From Lates calcarifer (Eukaryota; Chordata; Actinopteri; Centropomidae): 64,000 bases of DNA. Numbering within the stretch: position 1 is the first letter of the stretch; the number at the start of each line of letters is the position of its first letter. Position numbers and translations under genes: made by a program. Shown piece after piece: positions 18,564-30,169 of this stretch. A model generated the notes under the pieces. It was not told the origin of the DNA and ran no database searches. It was given only the letters and a program-made list of their open reading frames with translations. The stretch covers positions 569,568 to 633,567 of the forward strand of contig NC_066836.1 in assembly GCF_001640805.2 (NCBI RefSeq), in the 5' to 3' direction.

Positions 18564-18866
18564 TTTGGAGCAAAGACAACACAATACTCCACAACATCCA
18601 CCAGAGGGAGTCACACACTGTTAAGCTTCAGTGCTTTCTTCTGATCCAGTCTAGATTCTTTTCCCTCATCAGACACAGTTGTGATAAAGAGCTTTAGAAA
18701 TGAAATTCATTTGATATATGAGTCTCCTCCTACTGACTGCAGAGGTGGCTGCTTGGCAGAGAACTGTTTGATTCCAGCTGTGAACATCAGACCAAACACA
18801 ACTCACAAAACCACTCACAACTTCTTCATCCTGAACGTCCAGTTTCAACAGTTCTCCTCTGTAAAC

Positions 18867-19443
18867 ATGGAAAAACTCACTGTGATTTTCTTCTTTTCAA
18901 CTCTTGTAGGTACGTATGTTTTACACAAGAAAAGCTGAAACTATTCATTTTCATACTTGATAACACACAATAATCTGTCTTTGTCATGACGTCCTGTACA
19001 ATCTAGTTGTGATCTCAGCTACAGTTGAGCTGTTTCTGTCCACAGAGTAACACTGTACACTGACATTTTCCACTGTCTTCTCCTCTCAGCCTCATGGACA
19101 ATGTTAGTCTAATGGCTACATTTTCTCTACTTTTTCCAGGACTAACAGCTGGAAACTCAATCTCTCCTGTAGAAGGTGAAGTCAGTGGAACAGAAGGACA
19201 ATCTGTCAAACTCAGGTGTGACTATAAGACATCAGCACGTGGTGTCCTACTTTACTGGTACAGACATCATTCTGACCTTCAGGCACCTCAGTTTATACTT
19301 GGAAAGGGAGCAAAAGGCAGCAGATATGACTATAATCCCAATACAAATCGATATAAATCCCAAACAACAGATACATCAACTGAACTGACCATAAACAGAC
19401 TAACCCTGGCAGACACAGGTCTCTACTACTGTGCTCTGAGAAA
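18867..19443 (+). CDS. V13: TCR alpha/delta V segment, group VII
   Basis: L-PART1 18867-18909 (FFFSTLV, where V11 has FFFSILV); V-EXON 19140-19443, which looks identical to V11's. It lacks the V11 intron insertion. Product of the tandem duplication. Confidence 0.92.
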
Positions 19444-19482
19444 CACAGTGATACAAAGTGTAGAAGAGGCTGTACAAAAACC
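19444..19482 (+). other. V13 RSS (23-bp spacer)
   Basis: Heptamer 19444-19450, spacer 19451-19473, nonamer 19474-19482. Confidence 0.95.
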
Positions 19483-20130
19483 TGAACACAGATATCTGAC
19501 TACTCTTCAAAGAGGAGGGAAGTGGGATTCAAACCACAGCTTCATATCAGATAGATTCTGCTAATTCCTGTTTTATCAGAGTCACTGTGGTTACAGCTGC
19601 TAATCAAACACTGTGGGAGGATTCACATGAGCAGCAAATCCACATCAATGACAAACCAACTGGATGATGCTTCAAACAGAACAATATTTTATGGAAAACA
19701 AGATGAATAAAATACAAAGGTCACAGGACAATAACAAGTTTTTTCTTGAACTGTAATAGCACTTGTTGTTTGTAGACATGATGTGTCTCTTTGTCTCCAC
19801 TGTTTCTTATTCCATCTCTTGTCTCCTTGTCTCTGCACTTGAAGATGGCAGACAGTGAAACTCTGCTGACCACACTGAGTTACATTATTGAACCATGACA
19901 GTAAGACACAGCTGTGGCACCAAACAGACAGAGGTAATAATCAGAGAGAACAGTTCATGTTCATCAACACACAGCTGCTGTGTGGAGTTTTACACAGAAA
20001 ACAACAGAGACAGATGTTCACATCTTAAACCACCAGAGACAATGCTCTGAGAAACATTTGAAACTTCTGAATGTGTAGAGATTCATTCAGGTGAGTTTTC
20101 AGCAGATTCCTCCTTCAGTCTGAGCTTCTC

Positions 20131-20157
20131 TGATGATGATGATGATGATGATGATGA
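20131..20157 (+). repeat. (TGA)9 microsatellite upstream of V14
   Basis: Same nine-unit length as its V12 partner. Confidence 0.9.
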
Positions 20158-20309
20158 CTGCAGCATCACTGTCATTTCTAAAGCTTCCATCAGCCTGATT
20201 GGAAACAGAGCACAGCAAGAGGAGGAGCTACACAACTGAATATGAAAGGCTTCATTTTGGAACTGAAGAGCTGCTGTGTTCTCTCTATTCTTCATTCAGG
20301 ACAAGTCAA

Positions 20310-20765
20310 ATGATGCTACTGCTTTTAGTTTGGATGATGATAGTCTCCTTTCATACTGGTAAGTACTCAACAGACGTATCAAAGTGGAACAGGTGATAAG
20401 TCATGTGACTTTATTTTCATGGAGTTTACTTTTCATCAACTAAACTTCAACACACAGGTACACAGTTTAAATATATCTTTGTTCTTTTCAGGATCCTCTG
20501 AGGATTTAGTGAAACCATCTAAAGATGTAATGATGGCTTTAGAAGGAGACACTGTGACTCTCTCCTGCAGCTATTCTCAGTCTGTACAAAGCCTCTACTG
20601 GTATCAACAGAAGTTCAGTTCATCTCCACAGCTTCTCATCACAGATTATTCAGAAACAATACCAAGACTATCTTTAAAACATGACAAGGAAACAATGGAG
20701 TTTCACCTACAGATCTCCTCTGCTGCAGTGACAGACTCTGCTGTGTACTACTGTGCTGTGAAGCC
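20310..20765 (+). CDS. V14: TCR alpha/delta V segment, group I
   Basis: L-PART1 20310-20358; V-EXON 20492-20765. Its product appears identical to V12's, so the two add gene dosage rather than diversity. Followed 340 bases later by V15. Confidence 0.93.
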
Positions 20766-20803
20766 CACAGTGACAGGAAACACCACAACTCTGTACAAAA
20801 ACC
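20766..20803 (+). other. V14 RSS (22-bp spacer)
   Basis: Heptamer 20766-20772, spacer 20773-20794, nonamer 20795-20803. Core CCACCAGAGGGAG 20838-20850. Confidence 0.95.
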
Positions 20804-21106
20804 TTTGGAGCAAAGACAACACAATACTCCACAACATCCACCAGAGGGAGTCACACACTGTTAAGCTTCAGTGCTTTCTTCTGATCCAGTCTAGATTCTT
20901 TTCCCTCATCAGACACAGTTGTGATAAAGAGCTTTAGAAATGAAATTCATTTGATATATGAGTCTCCTCCTACTGACTGCAGAGGTGGCTGCTTGGCAGA
21001 GAACTGTTTGATTCCAGCTGTGAACATCAGACCAAACACAACTCACAAAACCACTCACAACTTCTTCATCCTGAACGTCCAGTTTCAACAGTTCTCCTCT
21101 GTAAAC

Positions 21107-21683
21107 ATGGAAAAACTCACTGTGATTTTCTTCTTTTCAACTCTTGTAGGTACGTATGTTTTACACAAGAAAAGCTGAAACTATTCATTTTCATACTTGA
21201 TAACACACAATAATCTGTCTTTGTCATGACGTCCTGTACAATCTAGTTGTGATCTCAGCTACAGTTGAGCTGTTTCTGTCCACAGAGTAACACTGTACAC
21301 TGACATTTTCCACTGTCTTCTCCTCTCAGCCTCATGGACAATGTTAGTCTAATGGCTTCATTTTCTCTACTTTTTCCAGGACTAACAGCTGGAGACTCAA
21401 TCTATCCTCAAAGAGGTGAAGTCAGTGGAACAGAAGGACAATCTGTCACACTCAGATGTACATATGAGACAACAGCAAGTGCTGTTGACCTTTACTGGTA
21501 CAGACATCATTCTGACATTCAGGCACCTCAGTTTATACTGTATAAAGGAGAAGGAACATGGAAAGGTTATGACCATATTCCTGATAAACGATATAAATCC
21601 CAAACAACAGACACATTAACTGAACTGACCATAAACAGACTAACCCTGGCAGACACAGGTCTCTACTACTGTGCTCTGAGAAA
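21107..21683 (+). CDS. V15: TCR alpha/delta V segment, group VII
   Basis: L-PART1 21107-21149; V-EXON 21380-21683. Starts GDSIYPQRGEVSGTEG; LRCTYETTASAVDLYW; FR2 HHSDIQAPQF; CDR2 region as V8; end CALRN. The 3' flank lacks a 35-base piece present in other members, lost between two CTTCA direct repeats near 21749. Confidence 0.92.
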
Positions 21684-21722
21684 CACAGTGATACAAAGTG
21701 TAGAAGAGGCTGTACAAAAACC
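21684..21722 (+). other. V15 RSS (23-bp spacer)
   Basis: Heptamer 21684-21690, spacer 21691-21713, nonamer 21714-21722. Confidence 0.95.
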
Positions 21723-23876
21723 TGAACACAGATATCTGACTACTCTTCATATCAGATGGATTCTGCTAATTCCTGTTTTATCAGAGTCACTGTGGTTACA
21801 GCTGCTAATCAAACACTGTGGGAGGATTCACATGAGCAGCAAATCCACATCAATGACAAACCAACTGGATGATGCTTCAAACTTAACACACAATGAAAAC
21901 AAATGAATGAACACTGATATACTCAGTCAATCCTCATCATACACTGTGGGTCATTAGGCTACACTGAGCTGCCTCCATTCTTCACTGTTCCTGGCAACAT
22001 GTAGAGCAACACCCCACATACATTAACTAATGAATGAAATCATCAGTTGTTTATATTTTCACTGAAATCAAAATAAAAATTCAGTAGAATCACACTTTAA
22101 CAGAAGCAAACACTGTGAAAAGAAGATTAAGTCACATGTTGAGATATTAAAGGGGCTCTAGTAAGTTTACAGTAGTTAACACTGTTTATCTGATGATGAT
22201 CCACTACCAACCTTATTGCTCAGCTTTCCTTATAACCATTCTCTGCTGACCATGTAGTTAAAGATATGTAGATCCTCCCAAAGTGTTCCCAGTCTGTATA
22301 CAGTCAGGTATACAGTCTCTACAGCATGTTCTCAGTCTTACACTGTCCTCTCAAACCATCTCAAGAACCATATAGGCAACTCTTGTGTTACCCCCTGAGT
22401 GGTTTACCTCCTATCTAACTGGTAGACCCTTTTCAGTTAGTATAGATGATTCTGTGTTTTCTTCTGCTCCCCCAGGGCTCAATTTTAGGTCACCATCCCT
22501 TTCTGCCTTTCCATACTGTCTATGGGTAACATCATACAAAACCTTAACATTAAGTTTCATTCCATCATACCTGTATGCAGCTGGTTTTAATTCCGAGTGT
22601 GATTGTTTTATCCTTGGTTTTTACTTCCTTTATTTTATATGATTGTTTCAGTGATTTTGTTGTTTTTACATACATAGTTTAATCTGTCCTGTTTTGTTTG
22701 ACCTCCTGATTCACTCTGTTCCTTTTATTGGTTTGCTCTGTCTATGTACGTACAACATGGTAACCCAGTTTATAAAAGTGCTATTTAAATAAAGTTATTA
22801 TTGTCATTATTATATATTCCATTAATAGAACAGACATCCTTTTATGTTCCCCTTAAATCCTGTAAAACAGGTGAAATCAGATCTTGTTAAGTTGTTAGTT
22901 GATGTTAAGGACGAAGCTCATAATGTGGATAAAATATTGAACATTTTCCTTTAATTATCAGTAGAATAAAGTTGTACAGGGATGTCTCTACTTTCATAGT
23001 ATGAAAGTATAAAACAGGTTCTTGCTAAACTCTGACAAGGTGATCCACCTTTGAGTCATCTCAGCTACCTTTCTGTTATAAAGAAATCACCAAAAACAGA
23101 CAAAAAACTTCTCACCTAATGCTGGACATAAATACTGCTGACATTCTGTTAACCAACATGCCTGTATCTCTCCATCCTTACCTGACACTCTGCTTCACAT
23201 CACCTGAGGCATTCAGAGGATGTCTCTGTCCCAGTTAGGGAACAAATGACCCCCCACCCTCCAAACTCAAACTGGACTTCCATGTAAAAAGGTTGTCCAA
23301 CTGTGTTTTTATCAGCTACAAAATATCACCAATATCACCATTTTAGCCTCCCTACATTGTCTCCTGAACAGGATCAGCTGCTGCACTGGACTGAACTTTG
23401 GCAGCAGCTTGAGATCCTTGCAAATGCTGAATTGCATATCTGATAAAATGTTGAAAATGGCTGAAAAAATGCAGAAGAAAAGCAGAAAGAAATTGGAAAA
23501 TGAAAACTAAAGTAAAATAATGCTGAAGCAATGCTTGAAATGTTGAAAAATAGATATTTTTTATGGACATTTGGTCGTGTCAGAACATAGAGATCCTATC
23601 AGATTCACCATTCACCAGATACACCATTTATACTTGATGGTCAATGAAAAGCTTTCAACAGTGAAAGATGATTTATATGATGGCGACTGCAGCATCAGAG
23701 TCATTTCCAGAGTTGAAGGTAGAGGAAGTGTAACAGAGAGAAGTGAAAATACAGATCTAAGAGGAGACGGAGAGATTCAGGGAGGAGCTGAGCTGTTACT
23801 GAACTATAGAAGAGAGAGGAACTTCCATATTTAGCAGAGTTCAATACACAAACCACAAACATTACCTTTATTCAAC
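21723..23876. repeat. V15-V16 spacer, second copy of the V8-V9 spacer
   Basis: Follows the V8-V9 spacer almost base for base (offset about 9150), including the LINE fragment at 22376-22815 and the group III upstream region just before V16. No other gene seen. Confidence 0.8.
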
Positions 23877-24324
23877 ATGCTGTCATTAGACTATTATGGA
23901 CTGTCTCTGCTGATTCTCACTACTCTGACAGGTATGTTAGATTATACAGCACAAAAGACTTCAGTTCCAATAATGTCTGAATTGTTTATTCAGTCTTTTA
24001 TATCATGAAATAAAAGCTATTTTTTCTTTCAGGCATCAACTGTGAAGATCTGACTCCAGTCAACAATGAAGAGTTCAGTTTAGAAGGCAGCTCTGTTACC
24101 CTGTCCTACACATACCTCAAACTGATAACTGGCAATGAATTCTTCTGGTATCGACAATATCCAGGAAAAAGACCAGAGTTCCTCATGTATCACTCTACTT
24201 CAGGACAAGTACTGAACAGTCCATTCCCTGGACTGAAGATTAAAGTGGAGGAAAAGCAAATCAACATGACCATCTCCTCTGCTGCAGTGACAGACTCTGC
24301 TGTGTACTACTGTGCTGTGAGGCC
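23877..24324 (+). CDS. V16: TCR alpha/delta V segment, group III (Tyr at Cys23)
   Basis: L-PART1 23877-23931; V-EXON 24033-24324. Starts GINCEDLTPVNNEEF; SVTLSYTYLKLITGNEFFW; CDR2 region YHSTSGQVLNSPF; end CAVR. Few differences from V9 and V39. A TAG replaces CAG in the 5' region at 23832, outside the coding part. Confidence 0.92.
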
Positions 24325-24362
24325 CACAGTGACAGGAAACACCACAACTCTGTACAAAAACC
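24325..24362 (+). other. V16 RSS (22-bp spacer)
   Basis: Heptamer 24325-24331, spacer 24332-24353, nonamer 24354-24362. CTCF-like core 24397-24409. Confidence 0.95.
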
Positions 24363-24439
24363 TTTGGAGCAAAGACAACACAATACTCCACAACATCCAC
24401 TAGAGGGAGTCACACACTGTTAAACTTCAATGGGTTCTT

Positions 24440-24919
24440 ATGATCCAGTCTAGATTCTTTTTGGTGTTGATAACAGAATATGAATCCATAAAGATAAAAA
24501 TCAGACTGACAGAGTGAGTGTTATTTCATAAAACACAAATTTTGATGAGAATGAGGTGGTGTGGTATATTATTCATAACTGCATGTAACAGTTTGAGTCT
24601 GAGATCTAACAGAGCTTAAATTCAACTATGTAAGATGAATATTTTTGTGAGATACATTTTCACAACTGCCCAAATGTAAAACAATTGCAATTTATTGAAA
24701 AAATAAAGTAATCATATGTAGGTTTAGACAATTTACATGCTCCATCCTTCCATTTTCTGCCCAGATGCTCCCTCTCTCCAACATTTTCCAGGTCTTCCTG
24801 GGGGATCCTCCCAAGGTGTTCCCAGTATGGATCAGGTATACAATCTCTACAGCATGTTCTCAGTCTTACACTGTCCTCTCAAACCATCTTGAGAACCATA
24901 ATGGCAACTCTGGTGTTGC
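24440..24919. other. V16 downstream spacer
   Basis: AT-rich sequence; no gene, RSS or V remnant seen. From about 24770 it matches the sequence before the 13.2 kb LINE fragment. Confidence 0.5.
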
Positions 24920-25380
24920 CCCTCACTGGTTTACGTCCTAGCTAACTGGTACACATCTTTCAGTTTGTATAAGTCATTCTGTGTCTTCCACAGCTCCTAT
25001 CCAATATGGCGTCTCCCTAGGGCTCAGTTTTAGGTCCCAGCTTTTTCCTTTTTCCTTTTAAAAACTCCTCCTGGCAACATCATATGAAACCATAACATTC
25101 AGTTCTATTTCTATGCAGATGACTCACCAATCTATCTTCCAATTAAATCCAATGATAAAACAGGTCTACAAACCCTGCATAATTGATTAGCAGACTTTAA
25201 AAGATGGATACCTAACAACTGTCTCCAGTTTAATGACAAATCTGAGATCATTCTCATTGGTCCCACCAATGACAGGGATCAGATTGAGAATGACCTCCTT
25301 AGTGCTTTGAACTTAAGAATCTCTGGCAGATATCTTGGTGTTAGATTTGACTCTGATTGTAAACTGGACCTCCGTTTTAT
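24920..25380 (+). mobile_element. LINE RT fragment
   Basis: Broken frames with a GGCGTCTCCCTAGGGCTCAG (VPQGS-like) box and TTCTATGCAGATGACTCACC (FYADDS), then LGVRFDSD. Related to the fragments at 5.1 and 9.7 kb but less shortened. Confidence 0.65.
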
Positions 25381-25689
25381 CAGCCACAAAATATCACCAA
25401 TATCACCATTTTAGCCTCCCTACATTGTCTCCTGAACAGGATCAGTTGCTGCACTGGACTGAACTTTGGCAGCAACTTGAGAGCCTTGCAAATGCTGAAT
25501 TGCATATCTGATAAAATGTTGAAAATGGCTGAAAAAATGCAGAAGAAAAGCAGAAAGAAATTGGAAAATGAAAACTAAAGTAAAATGCTGAAGCAGATTC
25601 TATCAGATTGGCTTTCTTCTAATTAATAAAAGTGTACGACATCCTCGTCCTTCTACACCATTTGATTTGGGATTTGTTGGGTCTCTCTC

Positions 25690-25810
25690 TGTAAATACCT
25701 ATTAAAGAGTACGGTCTAGACCTGCTCTATATGAAAAGTGCCTTGAGATGACTGTTGTTGTGATATGGCGCTATATAAATAAAATTGAATTGAAAAATTG
25801 AATTGAATTA
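25690..25810 (+). mobile_element. Teleost retroelement 3' end with TTGAA-type tail
   Basis: GACCTGCTCTATATGAAAAG, GATATGGCGCTATATAAATA and a simple TTGAA-rich tail. The same 3' end is inverted at 51434-51560 and, more diverged, at 45385-45465. Confidence 0.75.
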
Positions 25811-26056
25811 TACTTGATGTTCAATGAAAAGCTTTCAACAGTGAAAGATTATTTATATGATGGTGACAGCAGCAGCAGAGTCATTTCCAGAGTTGAAGGT
25901 AGAGGAAGTGTAACAGAGAGAAGCGAAAATACAGATCTAAGAGGAGACAGAGAGATTCAGGGAGGAGCGGAGCTGTTACTGAACTATAGAAGAGAGAGGA
26001 ACTTCCATATTCAGCAGAGTCCAATACACAAACCACAAACATTACCTTTATTCAAC

Positions 26057-26505
26057 ATGTTGTCATTAGATTATTATGGACTGTCTCTGCTGGTTCTCAC
26101 TACTCTGACAGGTATGTTAGATTATACAGCACAAAAGACTTCAGTCCCAATAATGTCTGAATTGTTCTTTCAGTGTTTTTTTATCATGAAATAACAGCGA
26201 TCTTCTTCTTCAGGCATCAACTGTGAAGAACTGACTCCAGTCAACAATGAAGAGTTTAGTTCAGAAGGCAGCTCTGTTACTCTGTCCTACACATACCCCA
26301 CACTGACATCAACTAATTATTTCTTCTGGTATCGACAATATCCAGGAAAAAGACCAGAGTTCCTCATCTCTCACTCTGCTTCAGGACAAGTACTGAACAG
26401 TCCATTCCCTGGACTGAAGATTAAAGTGGAGGAAAAGCAAATCAACATGACCATCTCCTCTGCTGCAGTGACAGACTCTGCTGTGTACTACTGTGCTGTG
26501 AGGCC
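26057..26505 (+). CDS. V17: TCR alpha/delta V segment, group III (Tyr at Cys23)
   Basis: L-PART1 26057-26111; V-EXON 26214-26505. Starts GINCEELTPVNNEEF; SVTLSYTYPTLTSTNYFFW; CDR2 region SHSASGQVLNSPF; end CAVR. It uses the second 3' flank, yet the group IV segment expected behind it is missing: its promoter is cut at 26741. Confidence 0.92.
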
Positions 26506-26543
26506 CACAGTGACAGGAAACACCACAACTCTGTACAAAAACA
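26506..26543 (+). other. V17 RSS (22-bp spacer, variant nonamer)
   Basis: Heptamer 26506-26512, spacer 26513-26534, nonamer ACAAAAACA 26535-26543. CTCF core at 26610-26621 reads CCACTAGGGGGC, the best forward match in the window. Confidence 0.93.
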
Positions 26544-26621
26544 CAAGCTGACACACTGACAAGCTGCTGGAAGCCTTTTTTCCACACTCTTCAACTCAGC
26601 TTTTTACCTCCACTAGGGGGC

Positions 26622-26741
26622 CACATTATCAAGTAGGCGGTGCACTACTTGTGCACTGTGTTCAACCATTCTGTCAATAATAACTGCTGCTGTGAAAAGA
26701 ACAATTCTCAGACTGAATGTTGAACATCAGCCAGTTTCTCG
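26622..26741 (+). promoter_or_regulatory. Truncated group IV upstream region
   Basis: Follows the group IV upstream sequence to CATCAGCCAGTTTCTC, then switches to group II upstream sequence (GTGTCAAAAGCAAAGC). The group IV leader and exon are absent. Confidence 0.75.
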
Positions 26742-26975
26742 TGTCAAAAGCAAAGCAAAGAATGCAAAGATGAGAATAACAGAGGTTTATGTTTTTGGGC
26801 TTAAAGCTGTAAAATCTATTGAGGTGTGGTTTTGGTGTTGATAACATACAGTGATATGAGAGGAGGGACAGGTTGAGGGAGGAGCAACACTGTCAAAGAG
26901 CAGAACACAAAACAACTCCCACTGTCAGATGCATTCAATATCTAAACCATACATAACACACATACTGTCTGAAAG

Positions 26976-27438
26976 ATGCTGTCACTGCATTACTGTGGAA
27001 TGTTTCCTTTGTTTCTCATCATAATAAAAGGTAGGTTAAAGCAGGAATAATAAATGCCTTTAGAGGATCTGTTTGCTAGAAACCACTGGAACAGGCAATC
27101 AGAGTTTAACATGGTCTTTAACAACATTTATCTGTTTCTTTAGGTGTCAGCTGTCAACAACTGACTCCAGACAAGGATGAAGAGTTCAGTTTAGAAGGCA
27201 GCTCTGTTACTCTGTCCTACACATACTCCAAACAAGCTACTAGTCAAGATTATTTCTTCTGGTATCGACAATATCCAGGAAAAAGACCAGAGTTCATCAT
27301 CTCTCACTCTGCTTCAGGACAAGTAGGAACTACTTCAATCACTGGACTGAAGATTAAAGTCGATCAAAAGCAAATCAACATGACCACTTCCTCTGCTGCA
27401 GTGACAGACTCTGCTGTGTACTACTGTGCTGTGAGGCC
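26976..27438 (+). CDS. V18: TCR alpha/delta V segment, group II/III mosaic (Tyr at Cys23)
   Basis: L-PART1 26976-27030 (group II leader); V-EXON 27144-27438. First half group II (GVSCQQLTPDKDEEF, SVTLSYTYSKQATSQDYFFW). Second half group III-like (SHSASGQVGTTSI, LKIKVDQKQINMTT). End CAVR. V exon appears identical to V27. Confidence 0.92.
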
Positions 27439-27476
27439 CACAGTGACAGGAAACACCACAACTCTGTACAAAAACA
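27439..27476 (+). other. V18 RSS (22-bp spacer, variant nonamer)
   Basis: Heptamer 27439-27445, spacer 27446-27467, nonamer ACAAAAACA 27468-27476. Core CCACTAGAGGGC 27543-27554. Confidence 0.93.
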
Positions 27477-27699
27477 CAAGCTGACACACTGACAAGCTGC
27501 TGGAAGCCTTTTTTCCACACTCTTCAACTCAGCTTTTTACCTCCACTAGAGGGCCACATTATCAAGTAGGCGGTGCACTACTTGTGCACTGTGTTCAACC
27601 ATTCTGTCAATAATAACTGCTGCTGTGAAGAGAACAATTCTCAGACTGAATGTTGAACATCAGCCAGTTTCTCCTCTGGATTTAAACCTTGTTGTAGAC

Positions 27700-28348
27700 A
27701 TGGAACATTGGCTGTGGATTATTCTTGCTGCTCTTTTCTTTGGTAAGATACAAAGCACAACATGTTTCCTCTTCAAACACTTGAACATATTACTGAGCTA
27801 TACAGTAAGTGCTTTTCATCTTTATTCTACAGAAAATCAGAGCACATCATTTCTGCTGACATTTGTTACCTTGTAAAACACTTTCTATGGTTCAAACTGA
27901 CAATGATCAGTGAAAATCACATCTATTCGACATGTCTGTGTGTCTGACTCTCTGGCTAGGTAACTCTTTAAACCTACTGATTGTTCTCCTTTAATCAATC
28001 ATCTTTATTGATTCATCTCTTCCTCTGCATGTTCTGTTCTTCCCCAGAGTGTAAAGGCCAAGACACAGTGACCCAGCCAACAGGAGACGTCACTGCTGCT
28101 GAAGGAGACACAGTTACACTCAACTGTACATTTGAGACAACTGACCCAAGTCCATCTTTGTACTGGTACAAACAAGGAGTCAATGATTCTCCAAAGTACT
28201 TGGTGAAGTGTTTCTCAAAAACAGTTGACCATTCTCCAGAGATCCAGAAAGACAGATTTCATGCTGAAATCATTGAGAAGTCAGTTCCTCTGAAGATCCA
28301 GAAGCTTCAGCTGTCTGACTCTGCTGTGTACTACTGTGCTCTGCAGCC
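27700..28348 (+). CDS. V19: TCR alpha/delta V segment, group IV
   Basis: L-PART1 27700-27742; V-EXON 28048-28348 after [33 protein letters not shown] of V5 is SPKYL here; extra Cys in VKCFSKTVDH; end CALQ. Full-length intron of 305 bases. Confidence 0.92.
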
Positions 28349-28386
28349 CACAGTGACAGGAAACACCACAACTCTGTACAAAAACC
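28349..28386 (+). other. V19 RSS (22-bp spacer)
   Basis: Heptamer 28349-28355, spacer 28356-28377, nonamer ACAAAAACC 28378-28386. CTCF-like core 28421-28433. Confidence 0.95.
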
Positions 28387-28599
28387 TTTGGAGCAAAGAC
28401 AACACAATACTCCACAACATCCACTAGAGGGAGTCACACACTGTTAAACTTCAATGGTTTCTTCTCATCCAGTCGACAGTAACTTCACTTTCAGACAGGA
28501 TTGTCATGAAAAGCTTTAGAAACTAGTCACAGCACAAAACGGTAACCATGGAAACAGCACTAGTCAAAACTGTGAAGGACTGATGTATAAACACAGACT

Positions 28600-29100
28600 T
28601 TAATAAATGATCTGTTCTTGTTCTTGCTCCTGGATCTCAGTGTCTTTGATACTGCTGACCATGATATTTTAATGGAAAGGCTAAATAAATGGGTTAACCT
28701 ATCTGGCCTGGTTCTAATATGATTGAGAGCCTACCTACAGGACAGTCAGTTCTTTGTGTCCATTGGAGACTTTGCCTCAGATAGAGTGGGTATTATGTGT
28801 GGAGTACCCCAAGGTTTGATTCTTGGAACACGGCTATTTATTTAAATGATGATAATTATGCAGATTATTCAGACAGTAAATATCCCTGTCTCCTGATGAC
28901 CTCGATCTCATACATCCCCTGACTCAGTGTAGTGATGATATTAATCAGTGGACGCAACTGAACAAAGATTAAACGAAAATACTCAGTTCAGCTTTCTACC
29001 ATCTGAAAAGACTGTGGCTAAGTTGTTTCCCAGAAGCACACATCTTCTGGAAGCACAAATAATTTCAACGACTTCAACACTGGTGGTTCAAAACTAGCAT
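28600..29100 (+). mobile_element. LINE RT fragment
   Basis: Broken frames with VFDTADHDILMERL, FVSIGDFASDRVG and CGVPQGLILG. The copy at 33760-34300 shares the same internal losses, so both derive from one insertion copied with its neighbouring V segments. Confidence 0.7.
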
Positions 29101-29315
29101 GAAGTGATTACCTGGCCCCGCCCACTGAAGTCCAACTCAACCAATGAGATTATTTCTGTCTCCAGCACAGAAATGTTTGAGGAACTAAAAGCACAATCAG
29201 CTTGATGTTGAGGAGAAGGGCTGTGCAGCAGAGAGGCTCTTTAGTTTTTTCATTCTACTGCAGTGGAAGAACATTGTTCATCTGCTGTCTGTTTGGCTTC
29301 AACAACTCCAAAGAC

Positions 29316-29828
29316 ATGTTGCTTTACCTCTTTTTGTTTTTATCTCACTTCATAGGTGAGTTTTACAACTAACGAGTGTCTCAGTTAACCTGCTGCATTA
29401 ACAAGTTATTTGAAAAATATCTTTCATGTATCTCAGAATGATCACATATGAAAGAAAAAGTCGGAAACTTCTGTTGAGTCTCTTGATGTCAGAATCTCTT
29501 GCAGACTAACTGACATGAATAACACTCATTTTGCAGACATGGGTTCCATGAACAGCATAAAGACACAAAGTGCTGAAGAAGTTGTTGCAGAGGGAACAAA
29601 CATCAACCTGACCTGTAAATATGACGGTGCTATCTACAATATCCAGTGGTACCGACAATACCAGAGATCCAGACCAGAGTTCGTGCTCTCCATCACAGAG
29701 GGAGGATCGATTCATCCAATTCTTTCTGATTTCCCAGCTCACATTAACAAAGGAGAGAAACGTGTAGATCTGGAGATCATCTCAGCTAAAGTGACAGACT
29801 CTGCTGTGTACTACTGTGCTCTGCAGCC
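29316..29828 (+). CDS. V20: TCR alpha/delta V segment, group V
   Basis: L-PART1 29316-29355; V-EXON 29537-29828. DMGSMNSIKTQSAEEVV; NLTCKYDGAIYNIQWYRQ; EFVLSITEGGSIHPIL; end CALQ, while V7 and V24 end CALT. Preceded by the group V promoter from about 29123. Confidence 0.92.
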
Positions 29829-29866
29829 CACAGTGACAGGAAACACCACAACTCTGTACAAAAACC
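29829..29866 (+). other. V20 RSS (22-bp spacer)
   Basis: Heptamer 29829-29835, spacer 29836-29857, nonamer 29858-29866. CTCF-like core 29901-29913. Confidence 0.95.
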
Positions 29867-30169
29867 TTTGGAGCAAAGACAACACAATACTCCACAACAT
29901 CCACTAGAGGGAGTTACAAACTGTTAAACTTCAGTGGTTTTTTCTGATCCAGTCTAGATTCTTCTCCCTCATCAGACACAGTTGTGATAAAGAGTTTTAG
30001 AAATGAAATTCATTTGATATATGAGTCTCCTCCTACTGACTGCAGAGGTGGCTGCTTGGCAGAGAACTGTTTGATTCCAGCTGTGAACATCAGACCAAAC
30101 ACAACTCACAAAACCACTCACAACTTCTTCATCCTGAACGTCCAGTTTCAACAGTTCTCCTCTGTAAAC

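Larger units (their letters stand above)
16754..18993. repeat. 2240-bp tandem duplication, unit 1
   Basis: V11's V exon through V12 and the start of the V13 region reappears at a constant offset of 2240 bases (unit 2, 18994-21233) with only a few substitutions, for example at 17649/19889 and 18216/20456. Edges are approximate because group VII flanks are themselves conserved. Confidence 0.85.
18994..21233. repeat. 2240-bp tandem duplication, unit 2
   Basis: Copy of 16754-18993, carrying the V13 exon and V14. It ends before the V15 exon, which differs from V11 and V13. Confidence 0.85.
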
